A stretch of 64,000 bases of DNA, taken from assembly GCA_903909215.1 (NCBI GenBank), contig CAIVUX010000006.1, positions 1 to 64,000 on the forward strand. Reading direction: 5' to 3'. Positions 39,588-48,327 of the stretch are shown here, in pieces. The translations under genes and the position numbers were made by a program. How positions within the stretch are numbered: the stretch's first letter is position 1; every line of letters starts with the position of its first letter. A model generated the notes under the pieces. That model searched no databases. It had not been told where the DNA came from and saw only the letters and a program-made list of their open reading frames with translations. Source of the stretch: an uncultured Ferrovum sp. (GTDB taxonomy: Bacteria; Pseudomonadota; Gammaproteobacteria; Burkholderiales; Ferrovaceae).

Positions 39588-39623
39588 CAGGGTATGGACA
39601 CAGGAATAAGGGGGTTTTAAGTT

Positions 39624-39701
39624 TTAGCGCGCGCAGCGCAGCAGCAAAGCCCGTAAGCTTGGCTGAAAGAGTAATGCAGAAGATGTAAAAAAGCGTGCCA
39701 T
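39624..39701 (-). CDS. candidate leucine-rich leader peptide of leuA
   Basis: A 25-aa open frame, MARFFTSSALLFQPSLRALL then LRCAR and stop. It has six leucines, three of them consecutive (TTG CTG CTG). It lies about 90 bp before leuA on the same strand. A TTGCCC-17-TATATT promoter ends so close that transcription would start at or just before the ATG, making the peptide leaderless. This fits an amino-acid attenuator, where leucine shortage stalls the ribosome at the Leu codons. It rests on sequence pattern alone. Confidence 0.45.
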   Translation of the reverse strand: MARFFTSSALLFQPSLRALLLRCAR

Positions 39702-39708
39702 AGCAGTC

Positions 39709-39737
39709 AATATAAAGGGTTTTTGGTGAGTGGGCAA
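39709..39737 (-). promoter_or_regulatory. predicted sigma 70 promoter of the leuA leader
   Basis: On the minus strand TTGCCC (39732-39737), 17-bp spacer, TATATT (39709-39714). The expected start point falls around 39701-39702, at the leader-peptide ATG. Confidence 0.5.
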
Positions 39738-39782
39738 GTATAAGGCCAGATGTGTGGCCCATGCGGGTGCAAGCCCTGATTG

Positions 39783-39816
39783 GGGGTCAGACCCCAAATT
39801 TAAGACCCCAAATTTA
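39783..39816. repeat. 13-bp palindrome followed by AAATTT motifs
   Basis: An exact copy at 39783-39795, then CCCCAAATTT twice (from 39792 and from 39807). The combination of GGGGTCAGACCCC with AAATTT is the form known for REP sequences next to RAYT transposase genes (recalled from general knowledge). Confidence 0.85.
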
Positions 39817-39830
39817 CAAAATTTAAAAAT

Positions 39831-39906
39831 TGGCGTCCCCACGGGGATTCGAACCCCGGTTACCGCCGTGAAAGGGCGATGTCCTAGGCCTCTAGACGAT
39901 GGGGAC
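39831..39906 (-). tRNA. tRNA-Glu(TTC)
   Basis: A complete 76-nt cloverleaf on the minus strand. The acceptor GTCCCCA pairs with TGGGGAC, and the D arm is TCGTCTAGAGGCCTAGGA. The anticodon loop is CTTTCAC (anticodon TTC) and the T arm CGGGGTTCGAATCCCCG. It ends GCCA with CCA encoded. Confidence 0.97.
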
Positions 39907-39981
39907 ACAGAACAACTCAACAAGACTTAGAGGAGCCTTACTGATTACAGCCCGGCATTATAACCAGACCAGCGGCTCTTG

Positions 39982-40767
39982 TCACTTAATCCCTCGGGCG
40001 GATCGGGGGCAACGCCACAGATAGATCTCATAAAAACCCCACCCTAAGGCAGCCAAGGTGAGTATTTTTTGTAACCACCACGCATCCACCATACCCGTAT
40101 GGTTACCCAAGAGGTTGTAGAGGGCCAGAATCAACAATAAGAGCAGTGGCAGTACCCTGCCTCCTCCTGTCTCACCCCAAGGCCAACGACGCGCCAGGGC
40201 CAGGCCCGCTGCCGCACTAAACCAGCCACAGGCGGCGCCGGCCAATACATCCACGGGCCAATGCACGCCCACGCCAATACGCGATAGCCCCACCAATGCG
40301 CCCAAAACCATCAAACCCAGTTGCAGCCCACGGCCGCGCGCCGGCAACCCCAACATCAATAACCCCACCAAAGTAAAAATGGAAGTGGTGTGCCCCGATG
40401 GGAACGAGCCGTGCAATAAGCGCGGCCCCACAACGATCAAATCTTGCAGCACCGCAGGCGGGCGCGCTTCATTCACCCAGGGTTTTAAACCATGCGAGAG
40501 TGCGTAGGCCAATAGCCCCGCTATTACCGCAGCCCACAGCAAATCGGGGCGACGGCGAATAAAAATAACCAATAGCAAAGGGGTTAAGGCCGAATCACCC
40601 AATACGGTGAAGTTGGCCCAAAGCGCTCCACCCCATTGCAGCAGCGCATCATGCAACGTGATAAACAACGGCTGGTTCCAGCCCATGGTCCATAGAAACG
40701 CTGCAACACTCAAGCAACCCACAGGGAAGGCCAGTGTTGCACGCCAAGAAATAGATTTAGAAGTCAT
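39982..40767 (-). CDS. PAP2 family membrane phosphatase
   Basis: A 261-aa protein with about six membrane helices and the three phosphatase motifs: KPWVNEARPP, PSGHTTS and SRIGVGVHWPVDVLAG. Members dephosphorylate undecaprenyl pyrophosphate or lipid phosphates on the periplasmic face. It is followed upstream by an ArnT-like glycosyltransferase on the same strand (19 bp gap). Together they may act on lipid-linked sugars or lipid A, which is an inference from the pairing. Confidence 0.88.
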   Translation of the reverse strand: MTSKSISWRATLAFPVGCLSVAAFLWTMGWNQPLFITLHDALLQWGGALWANFTVLGDSALTPLLLVIFIRRRPDLLWAAVIAGLLAYALSHGLKPWVNEARPPAVLQDLIVVGPRLLHGSFPSGHTTSIFTLVGLLMLGLPARGRGLQLGLMVLGALVGLSRIGVGVHWPVDVLAGAACGWFSAAAGLALARRWPWGETGGGRVLPLLLLLILALYNLLGNHTGMVDAWWLQKILTLAALGWGFYEIYLWRCPRSARGIK

Positions 40768-40786
40768 GGGACTCTCGTGATGAATA

Positions 40787-42370
40787 TTATTTTGTGGGTA
40801 ACGGCCTGCTCATGCGCACCAAGCGCAATCCACCCTTACTGTACAACGTTTCATGGGCGGCTAAATTGGCTTCTGCATCGGCACGCAAAAATACCACATC
40901 CCCAGGTAGTGGCGAACGGTTTACCGTGGCGTGGCCCACCAACACCGCAAAACTTGGCATCCGGTTATCCGCCACAATGGGTTGCGGCAATAAGCGCGCC
41001 AATTGCGCTGCCTCTACTAAGGGGGCTTGCTGTAGGGCAGAAACCGCAGGCAACCACACCCCCCACAGCAACAGATTGGCCGCTAACCCTAATCCTGGCA
41101 ATAAGCGCCAAGGGGCGCGATGCGGTGCGAAGCGATGGGTCACAATTAATATCACTGCGCTAAAGGCTGCCAGCGTGGCCGTGATCACCCAATAACTGAT
41201 ACCAAACACCTCAGGCCCACGCGCGAGCAATTCACGCAGATAAGGACTGTTTTCGCGTACCGCCCATGTGGCCACTAAGGTGGGGAACGCCGCGGTGAAT
41301 GCCAACATTAAAAAGAAGGGGAGCACAGTAAGAAAACGCGACTGTAGGCGCATGCGGTAATGGGCCATCAGCAAAAACACTGGGGTTAGGCCAATTAGCA
41401 GATAATGCGGCAATTTGGTACTGGCCAAACTAAACACCACCAACACCACAGCAAACCAAATTAATAAGAAGCGCACTAAGGGATTCGCACGCTCGGTAAA
41501 TCCCGTGATACCCGTGCGCAGCAGTAAGCTGGTGTGAGGCAGCGCAATCAACAAAATGACCGGCAGGTAATAAAAGATACTGCCGCCATGGCCTTGCAAG
41601 CTGCCCAACATACGACCTAAGTTTTCGCGAAACAAGAAATAGTCGAGGAAAGGTTGCCCCATGGCATGGTATTGCGCTACATACCAAGGCAGCGCAATAA
41701 TCAAAAAGGTCAGCCATCCCAAAGGATTAATGAGGGCTTTCAACCAGCGATCAAAATCTCGCTGTGAGGCGTAAAAGAGTCCGCTCATCAAGAACGGGAT
41801 GATGACGGCTACGGGGCCCTTGGCCAGAAGCCCTAAAGCCATCCACAAATACACACGCCACTGCGCCCAACGACTCTGATCAACCCAAGCACGATAGATA
41901 TCAAAGCCTGCTGCAGCCACCAGAAGGCTGAGCACGCCATCCATGGCGCCGGCGTGACCGGAAACCACTACGCCTAACGACGTGGCGCATAGCACGCCGG
42001 CCAGCCAACCTGCTTCCTCACCAAAAAATCGTCGGCCAAATTGAACCAGTAGCAGTATCCACCCCAAGCAGGCCAATGCCGAGGGCAGGCGAAAGAGGCC
42101 GGCATGCACACCGAAGGCTTGCACCAAGGGGGCTTGCAACCAAAAAGTCAGGATGGGTTTTTCGAAGAACGGTTGGCCGTTTAAGGTGGGGGTAATAAAG
42201 TTACCGCTGTTGGCCATTTCCACGGCCACTTGAGCGTATTCACCTTCATCCTCATCAAATAAGGGCAATCGGCCCAGATTAACAAAGGTAACCAGAATGG
42301 CCAGCAACAAAATGCCCACCAACCAGCGTGAGGACAAATCTATTCTGGCGGAAGAGTATTGAGAAGCCAT
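40787..42370 (-). CDS. ArnT/PMT-type membrane glycosyltransferase
   Basis: A 527-aa GT39/GT83-type protein with many membrane helices. The first periplasmic loop carries the catalytic-type acidic motif LPLFDEDEGEYAQVAVEM and then GQPFFEKPILTFWLQAP. Such enzymes transfer a sugar from an undecaprenyl phosphate donor to lipid A or protein. The arnA-D genes are absent, so the donor sugar is not known. It lies upstream of the PAP2 gene on the same strand. Confidence 0.85.
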   Translation of the reverse strand: MASQYSSARIDLSSRWLVGILLLAILVTFVNLGRLPLFDEDEGEYAQVAVEMANSGNFITPTLNGQPFFEKPILTFWLQAPLVQAFGVHAGLFRLPSALACLGWILLLVQFGRRFFGEEAGWLAGVLCATSLGVVVSGHAGAMDGVLSLLVAAAGFDIYRAWVDQSRWAQWRVYLWMALGLLAKGPVAVIIPFLMSGLFYASQRDFDRWLKALINPLGWLTFLIIALPWYVAQYHAMGQPFLDYFLFRENLGRMLGSLQGHGGSIFYYLPVILLIALPHTSLLLRTGITGFTERANPLVRFLLIWFAVVLVVFSLASTKLPHYLLIGLTPVFLLMAHYRMRLQSRFLTVLPFFLMLAFTAAFPTLVATWAVRENSPYLRELLARGPEVFGISYWVITATLAAFSAVILIVTHRFAPHRAPWRLLPGLGLAANLLLWGVWLPAVSALQQAPLVEAAQLARLLPQPIVADNRMPSFAVLVGHATVNRSPLPGDVVFLRADAEANLAAHETLYSKGGLRLVRMSRPLPTK

Positions 42371-42404
42371 CGCCGCAGACTAACAAAAAAAGAGTGTTCC
42401 TGCA

Positions 42405-42440
42405 TAAAAAATGCCGCACCCCGGTTACAGGATGCGGCAT
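42405..42440 (-). terminator. rho-independent terminator after rhlE
   Basis: 8-bp arms (ATGCCGCA and TGCGGCAT) with a 14-nt loop, followed on the minus strand by T5. It lies 24 bp after the helicase stop. Confidence 0.8.
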
Positions 42441-42463
42441 GGAACGGTCGGCTTACCGCCTAA

Positions 42464-43891
42464 TCAATCCCCAAAGCGCTTGCGCCCTTGTGTGGGGCGA
42501 GCAGACTTGGCCCACGGGGCAGGCGCTGCGGTGCGCGGACGATCGGTATGACCGGTGCGTGCCGGTTGAGCAGCACGAGCCCCATCGCGGTTGCCATCGC
42601 GTGCGAAGGGCTGACCTGTGCGGGCCCCATCGCGGTTGCCATCGCGGGAAAAAGGTTGACCTGTGCGCGCGCCATTCCCACCAAACGGTTTGCCGGAACG
42701 CGCGCCCTTAGGAGCGGGACGGCTTTGACGAATAGGACGCTTGGGTTCAAACCCTTCAATGGTGTGAACCGTAATGGATTTACCCGTGAAGCGTTCAATG
42801 CGTTGCAGATGTAAGGTGTCGCGTCCGCTGGCCAAAGAAATGGCGATGCCCTTGTTGCCCGCACGGCCGGTACGGCCAATACGGTGCACATAGTCTTCTG
42901 CCATCTTAGGCAAATCGTAATTGATGACATGCGAAATGCCGGGCACATCAATACCGCGAGCGGCCACATCGGTGGCGACCAGTACGCGGAAACGACCACG
43001 ACGCAGACCATCTAAGGTGCGCGTGCGCGCACCTTGGTGCATGTCGCCATGCAAGGCTGCAGCGGCGTGACCCATACCGCTTAAATCGCTGGCCAATACA
43101 TCGGCGTCGCGTTTGGTGGCGGTAAACACAATGGCTTGATTAAGCTCTACATCGGCCAACAAGTGCGCCAAGAGGCGGTTTTTATGGGCCAAATCATCCA
43201 CGTAATGCAGACGTTGGTCGATATTTTCATGTGAAGTTTTGCCGCTGTCGGTTTCAATCCGCACGGGATCTTTCAACAAATCGCGCGATAAACGCACGAT
43301 TTCTTTGTCTAGCGTGGCTGAGAACAATAAGGTTTGACGAGTGGTGGGTGTGGCTGCTGCAATGCGTTCCACATCTTCAATAAAGCCCATGTCCAACATA
43401 CGGTCGGCTTCATCCAACACCAACATTTCCACGTTGGATAAATCCACGCGGCCGCGTTCCATTTGGTCAATTAAGCGACCGGGAGTAGCCACCAAGATTT
43501 CATAGGGCTTGGAGAGCATGCGGTTTTGAATGGGGTAAGACATACCGCCCAACACAGAGACGGTACGCACTTGCGGTAAGTGGCGGCCGTACTTCTTGGC
43601 GGCTTCGGTAATTTGTGTGGCCAGTTCGCGAGTGGGGGACAATACCAGCATGCGTGGTCCACGGCCCTTGCCCGGTTGCGTGGCCAAGCGATGCAGAGCC
43701 GGCAACATGAAAGCGGCGGTTTTACCCGAGCCGGTGCGCGAGCACACCAACAAATCAGAGCCAGACAGAAGAGCTGGAATGGCCTCAGCCTGTACGGGTG
43801 TGGGTTCGGTATAGCCGGCCTCAGTCACCGCCGAAATCACACGGGGGTCGAGAGCCAACTGATCAAAACGACAATTTGTTTGCGTATTCAA
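42464..43891 (-). CDS. rhlE: RhlE-type DEAD-box RNA helicase
   Basis: ATP-dependent RNA helicase linked to ribosome assembly and cold growth. It has the Q motif with YTEPTPVQAEAIPALL, motif I CSRTGSGKTAA, PTRELA (Ia) and VLDEADRMLDMGF (DEAD). SATLD (SAT), DVAARGIDVPGIS and HRIGRTGRAGNKG follow. The C-terminal basic tail has 15-residue tandem repeats (ARTGQPFxRDGNRDG). A TTG start at 43891 with GGA 8 nt upstream gives a family-like N-terminus of about 475 aa. The frame stays open to an ATG at 43945, but those 18 residues look non-native. Confidence 0.93.
   Translation of the reverse strand: MNTQTNCRFDQLALDPRVISAVTEAGYTEPTPVQAEAIPALLSGSDLLVCSRTGSGKTAAFMLPALHRLATQPGKGRGPRMLVLSPTRELATQITEAAKKYGRHLPQVRTVSVLGGMSYPIQNRMLSKPYEILVATPGRLIDQMERGRVDLSNVEMLVLDEADRMLDMGFIEDVERIAAATPTTRQTLLFSATLDKEIVRLSRDLLKDPVRIETDSGKTSHENIDQRLHYVDDLAHKNRLLAHLLADVELNQAIVFTATKRDADVLASDLSGMGHAAAALHGDMHQGARTRTLDGLRRGRFRVLVATDVAARGIDVPGISHVINYDLPKMAEDYVHRIGRTGRAGNKGIAISLASGRDTLHLQRIERFTGKSITVHTIEGFEPKRPIRQSRPAPKGARSGKPFGGNGARTGQPFSRDGNRDGARTGQPFARDGNRDGARAAQPARTGHTDRPRTAAPAPWAKSARPTQGRKRFGD
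42564..42671. repeat. 45-bp tandem repeat in the rhlE tail
   Basis: A 45-bp unit (15 codons, ARTGQPFxRDGNRDG) occurs twice in full, and a partial copy follows; the core GCCCCATCGCGGTTGCC starts at 42579 and 42624. It encodes an Arg/Gly-rich, RNA-binding-like tail that could vary in copy number. Confidence 0.85.
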
Positions 43892-44002
43892 AATATTTTT
43901 CCAATAAAAGTTAAGCAAAAACTCAGGGGCAAACCCAAACAGCAATAGCTGAGGGATGCCTCAAGGGCCTTACATAACGGATTTCAGCGGAATAGGCCGC
44001 CG

Positions 44003-44047
44003 GTGACTGTCACTAACCGGCAAACCAGATATTCGAAAATTTCGAAT
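44003..44047. repeat. two palindromes between rhlE and the isocitrate dehydrogenase gene
   Basis: GTGACTGTCAC (44003-44013), itself inside GCCGGT...ACCGGC (43999-44021), and an 8-1-8 palindrome ATTCGAAAATTTCGAAT (44031-44047). A broken copy of the 13-bp repeat (GGGGTCAGAGAC) follows at about 44053. The 339-bp region 43892-44230 contains no gene and holds the promoters of the two divergent genes. Confidence 0.6.
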
Positions 44048-44230
44048 TTAGAGGGGTCAGAGACAACTTATGGGTGCATGTTGCACCGCAATAGTCCGCC
44101 ACTATACGCCAATCCCCTTTATTAGCAAGGATTATTTTGGCAAGAAGCCCGGCTTGGGCGTATCCTTAAGGGTAGACCCGCTGCTGATGGGCTCATTAGA
44201 TCTATTTTGAACCGCTTGAGGCTTAACTTC

Positions 44231-45265
44231 ATGACCCAATCACATTCCACCCCCATTCCCGCCACCCTTATCCCAGGAGACGGCATTGGGCCTGAAATCG
44301 TTAAATCTGTTGTGGCTGTTTTGGCAGCCGTGGGCGCGCCCTTTGCTTGGGATGTGCAAAAAGCCGGCATGTCCGCTGTGGCGGAATCCTTAGACCCCCT
44401 GCCCGAACCCACCTTAGTGAGTATTCGCCGCACCGGTTTGGCTTTAAAGGGCCCTCTCACCACCCCCGTGGGGGGCGGCTTTCGCTCCATTAACGTGCGC
44501 CTGCGCGAAGAATTTAAGCTCTACGCCAATGTGCGCCCCGGGCAAACCTTGATTCCCGGTGGGCGCTACGACAACATCGACATTGTCATGGTGCGTGAAA
44601 ACTTAGAAGGCCTGTATGTGGGTTTTGACCATTACATCCCCATTGATAACGACCCACACGGTGCCGCCATTTCATCAGGCGTAAACACCCGCGCCGGCAG
44701 TCGTCGTATTGCGCGCTACGCCTTTGAATATGCCGTACGCCACGGACGTAAAAAAGTCACCATCGTGCATAAGGCCAACATTCTGAAAGCCTTGACGGGG
44801 ATTTTTCTAGAAACGGCACTGGAAATAGCCAAAGAATACGAAGGCCGCGTGGTCGTGGATGAACGTATTGTGGATGCCTGCGCCATGCAGTTGGTACTCA
44901 ACCCCTGGCAGTTTGACGTCATTCTCACCACCAATTTATTTGGCGATATTCTCTCCGATGAAATCGCGGGTTTGGTGGGTGGATTGGGCTTGGCCCCAGG
45001 CGCCAACATTGGCGAACATGCCGCCATATTTGAAGCGGTGCACGGCTCGGCCCCCGACATCGCGGGCAAAGGCATTGCCAACCCCTTGGCGTTGCTGTCT
45101 GCCGCGGCCATGATGTTGGACCATGTCAATCGCTTAGATTTGGGCAACCGTGTGCGTCAGGCCATACACGAAGTGCTGATCACCGACGGCATTCGCACGC
45201 AAGACTTGGGCGGCAAGGCCACCACAGCGGAAGTCACTGAAGCGTTGTTAAAACGCGTTCAATAA
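44231..45265 (+). CDS. isocitrate dehydrogenase, NAD-type
   Basis: A 344-aa member of the isocitrate/isopropylmalate dehydrogenase family, close to the short NAD-dependent IDH form. It has PATLIPGDGIGPEIVKSVV, GGGFRSINVRLREEFKLYAN, NLEGLYVGFDH, FGDILSDEIAGLVGGLGLAP and EAVHGSAPDIAGKGIANPLA. It carries out the oxidative decarboxylation of isocitrate in the TCA cycle. NAD rather than NADP use is inferred from family size and pattern; 3-isopropylmalate dehydrogenase is a less likely alternative. ATG 44231 (MTQSH) has GAGG about 10 nt upstream. Confidence 0.88.
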   Translation: MTQSHSTPIPATLIPGDGIGPEIVKSVVAVLAAVGAPFAWDVQKAGMSAVAESLDPLPEPTLVSIRRTGLALKGPLTTPVGGGFRSINVRLREEFKLYANVRPGQTLIPGGRYDNIDIVMVRENLEGLYVGFDHYIPIDNDPHGAAISSGVNTRAGSRRIARYAFEYAVRHGRKKVTIVHKANILKALTGIFLETALEIAKEYEGRVVVDERIVDACAMQLVLNPWQFDVILTTNLFGDILSDEIAGLVGGLGLAPGANIGEHAAIFEAVHGSAPDIAGKGIANPLALLSAAAMMLDHVNRLDLGNRVRQAIHEVLITDGIRTQDLGGKATTAEVTEALLKRVQ

Positions 45266-45284
45266 CCTCCCGCAGAGGTTATTG
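45260..45284. terminator. shared hairpin at the ends of two converging genes
   Basis: 9-bp perfect arms CAATAACCT and AGGTTATTG with a 7-nt loop. The left arm contains the stop of the dehydrogenase gene and the right arm the stop of the lipoprotein gene. There is no long T run on either side, so it may stabilise 3' ends rather than terminate. Confidence 0.6.
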
Positions 45285-46973
45285 ACCAAAGGTGTTTGCA
45301 CCACCAGCGCCCACCGCCTCATAGCCATAGGGCACTACGCCGTAATTGCCATTGGGAATACTCTTACCTGTGGTCGGGGCAATGGCATAAAGGTTGGCCG
45401 TCACGCCAGAGCTCTGCAGCGTCCACGTCACACCATCAACACTGGTATAAATCGTGCCGTAATCACCCGTGGCCACAAACTGACTGCCTGTTGTACTGAC
45501 GGTGTAAGGGTCTGCCGGCACGTACAGCAAGCTATGTATGTTGATGTTGCCATGCACGTTATCTGTAAACGCGTTAACAGAATAACTTTTTCCGTTAATA
45601 ATATTTTTAAAGTTGCCGGGTTTGGTCCATGTTAAACCATCCAAACTGGTCAGCAGAACACCGCCATCACCCACCGCAACCCACAACGGCGTAATCACGA
45701 TTGGCAGTTGAAGGGCTACTGTGGAGGGTGCGGTATTGGGCGTACAGGCCACACCGCGCAATGTAGTGGCACTGTTGGGGCCGTCATTAACGGCTACCCA
45801 TGAAGTGGAACCCGAAGGATCGGTAGTGGCCAGAATAGTACCTGCATCTCCCACCGCCACCCAAGCCCAAGCTGCGCCATTAATATTGATGCCGCAATTA
45901 GCGCCATAGGTTACGGCATACAGGTTTTTGTTTGTGGGCAGCGTTACTGTTGTATTGGTGTAGAGCGTACCGATGGCCGCATGGGGGGGGTACCAATTCT
46001 GTCCATCGACGCTGTAAATAATGGTTGGGGATGCCCCTGTGGGGCTTGAGCCCACAGCCACATGAGTTGCCCCACCCAAGTATGAAGTTTGATTGTTTGC
46101 CACAGCATAAAAATTGGTGGTTGGGTACGTGGTGGTGGTAATACCCCCTAGAGTATAGAAAGTACCAGGGCTCCAACTTGCGGCCGCAGGGTCCCAGTAA
46201 TAGGCCCCAACGCTGTTGTTCAGAGCCTTAAAGTTAACCAGCCCGTAAGCATTGGCAAGAGAAGGCCCACTGAAGCAGACTGTTCCGTAATCACCCACAG
46301 CCACAAAGGTTCCACCAGCGTAATCAGTGGCATGCAAATCCCCTGAGGAGGGAGGAATGCAGGCCGCCGTCACAGAGGCTGGTAAGGGGTGCGGCCAAGG
46401 ATTGGCCCATGTTTTTGGATCAAGGGTAGCGTACATAACCCCCTTCGCGCCCACGGCCAAATAAGCGTGAATGGTTTCAGCGTAAAGCCCTTGAAAGGTG
46501 TTGTTGTCACCAAAGCTTACACCGTAGAGTGTGGCACTAGGGCAAACGGAACCCGAACATGCGGTCCAAGAATTGGCGGCTGTCCCCGCTAAGCGCGGCG
46601 TCACTTGTGCGAGATTAGAGGTGGGGCCACCGGGACTATTAATCGTCGTATGGGCGTTCACATAAAAACTGTAAGGCAGTTGATTGGTTAAGGTGCCGGC
46701 AACATAAGGCACCAGGGTTTGCACCAGCCCACCCGTCGGTGCGTTTGGTGGATTGTTCAGATCAAAACCGCCAGCCACCTGAGCTTCCCATAACCAATAG
46801 AAAATCCCACTTGCAGTTAAATCAGGCGTCCAGGTAACGGTGGCTTGCCCATCTCCTGCCGTAGCGGTAATGGTAGGGGCCGAGGCTCCGCCTCCGCCGC
46901 CTCCGCCGCAGCCCGCCATAACCAAGGCCACGCTCGCAGCAGCAAATGCTTTAATCCATTGACGCTTAACCAT
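45279..46973 (-). CDS. lipoprotein with fibronectin-like and Asp-box-like repeats
   Basis: A 564-aa lipoprotein with signal peptide and lipobox VMAGC followed by seven glycines. An Fn3-like segment comes first (APTITATAGDGQATVTWTP). The rest repeats units of the type VAVGDYGTIYTSVDGVTW (also YSVDGQNW, LTSLDGLTW and WVAVGDAGTILATTD). They resemble Asp-box or YCF48-type beta-propeller blades. The start at 46973 has AAGG 6 nt upstream. It lies 137 bp from gspF on the same strand, so it may be a substrate or surface partner of the type II system. Family is otherwise not recognised. Confidence 0.75.
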   Translation of the reverse strand: MVKRQWIKAFAAASVALVMAGCGGGGGGGASAPTITATAGDGQATVTWTPDLTASGIFYWLWEAQVAGGFDLNNPPNAPTGGLVQTLVPYVAGTLTNQLPYSFYVNAHTTINSPGGPTSNLAQVTPRLAGTAANSWTACSGSVCPSATLYGVSFGDNNTFQGLYAETIHAYLAVGAKGVMYATLDPKTWANPWPHPLPASVTAACIPPSSGDLHATDYAGGTFVAVGDYGTVCFSGPSLANAYGLVNFKALNNSVGAYYWDPAAASWSPGTFYTLGGITTTTYPTTNFYAVANNQTSYLGGATHVAVGSSPTGASPTIIYSVDGQNWYPPHAAIGTLYTNTTVTLPTNKNLYAVTYGANCGININGAAWAWVAVGDAGTILATTDPSGSTSWVAVNDGPNSATTLRGVACTPNTAPSTVALQLPIVITPLWVAVGDGGVLLTSLDGLTWTKPGNFKNIINGKSYSVNAFTDNVHGNINIHSLLYVPADPYTVSTTGSQFVATGDYGTIYTSVDGVTWTLQSSGVTANLYAIAPTTGKSIPNGNYGVVPYGYEAVGAGGANTFGQ

Positions 46974-47110
46974 AACCATCCTTAATAATTTGCAGAAGTG
47001 CTGGGAATAACACCCTTTTCCCACGCATGACACCAGATTAACCTGTGCATTTTGCCCTATCCCACCCCCCTTCGCAATCCAAGTGGGTTAAAGCGTTGTG
47101 ACGAACTGTT

Positions 47111-48322
47111 TCAGCGCACCATTTGGTTGATTTCAATAATCGGCATCAATACCGCCAACACAATCAACGCCACAATCAACCCCATCAACAAAATAAGCGC
47201 CGGTTCCATCAAAGTGGTGAGTAATAAAATGCGTCGTTCTAAGGCCGTGGCTTCGCTACGCGCCGCACGGCCCAGCATTTCCGGCAATTGTCCGGTGCTC
47301 TCACCGGACTGTATAAGTTGCAACAAAATAGGAGGGAAACGTTTTTGTAAACTCAGGGCACGCGCCAAGCCACTTCCCTCACGCACCCGCACAATGGCGT
47401 CTGCTACATTTTGTCGCAATGCACTATTAACCAAAGTGTCTGCAGCCCCTTGCAAGGCCGGCAAAATGGGCACGCCACCGCCCACCAAAATAGAGAGCGT
47501 GCTGGCAAAGCGTTCGGTGTTGTAACCGCGCACCAGCTTACCCAATACAGGCCAGGTCAATATGCGCTCATCCCAATCAAGGCGTATGGACGGTTGTGCC
47601 AAGGCGCGCCGAATGGCCCACACCAAGACCACTGCTCCTGCCAAAATGAATAAACCCCAGTGACGAATAAGATCCGACAGGCCAATCATGATGCGGGTTA
47701 ACAGCGGCAACGCCTGATGGTTATTGATGAACACCGACACCACCTGCGGCACCACTGTAGTCATTAAAAAAATAACAATCCCCATGGCCACTACCGACAC
47801 AATGGCAGGATAGGCCAAAGCCATGAATACTTTTTGTTGCAAGGAATCGCGGGTTTCTGCGTAATCGGCCAAGCGCTCCAACACCCAGGCCAATCGACCA
47901 CTCTGCTCGCCGGCCGCCACCAAGGCTTGGTAAATGGCCGGAAAATCACGCGACTGACGTGCCATGGCCGAAGCCAATGAGCTGCCGCCCAACACTTCAG
48001 AGCGCAACGCCACCATGCGATCGCGCACAAACGACTGTTCGGCTTCTGCCGCCACGGCGGCGAGCGCTTCATCTAAGGGGATTCCCGCGCCCATCAAACT
48101 GGCCAACTGGCGAATGACCACCACGCGCTCAGTGCCGGAGAGGCCTTTTTGAAAAAAAGAACGTCGCTGTGATTGCGCTTCATCCTTCTGTGGCTTTACG
48201 GATAAAGGCATTAATAGGCGTAAGCGCAACAGCACGCGAGCATGACGTTGAGAATCGGCTTCAATAACACCGCTTTCACTGCGCCCTGCTTGGTCCATGG
48301 CTTCAAAACGAAAGACGGGCAT
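47111..48322 (-). CDS. gspF: type II secretion inner-membrane protein GspF
   Basis: A 403-aa polytopic protein that connects the GspE ATPase with the pseudopilus. Two T2SSF domains are seen: one with LASLMGAGIPLDEALAAVAA and GEQSGRLAWVLERLADYAE, and the second with ILVGGGVPILPALQGAADT and SGESTGQLPEMLGRAARSE. Three membrane helices are present. It is the last of the gsp run on the minus strand and lies 5 bp after gspE. Confidence 0.96.
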   Translation of the reverse strand: MPVFRFEAMDQAGRSESGVIEADSQRHARVLLRLRLLMPLSVKPQKDEAQSQRRSFFQKGLSGTERVVVIRQLASLMGAGIPLDEALAAVAAEAEQSFVRDRMVALRSEVLGGSSLASAMARQSRDFPAIYQALVAAGEQSGRLAWVLERLADYAETRDSLQQKVFMALAYPAIVSVVAMGIVIFLMTTVVPQVVSVFINNHQALPLLTRIMIGLSDLIRHWGLFILAGAVVLVWAIRRALAQPSIRLDWDERILTWPVLGKLVRGYNTERFASTLSILVGGGVPILPALQGAADTLVNSALRQNVADAIVRVREGSGLARALSLQKRFPPILLQLIQSGESTGQLPEMLGRAARSEATALERRILLLTTLMEPALILLMGLIVALIVLAVLMPIIEINQMVR

Positions 48323-48327
48323 GATAT

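Noticed and set aside
38541-39620. 359-aa open frame antisense to leuA
   Set aside because: Lies entirely opposite a well-conserved leuA and has no recognisable domain.
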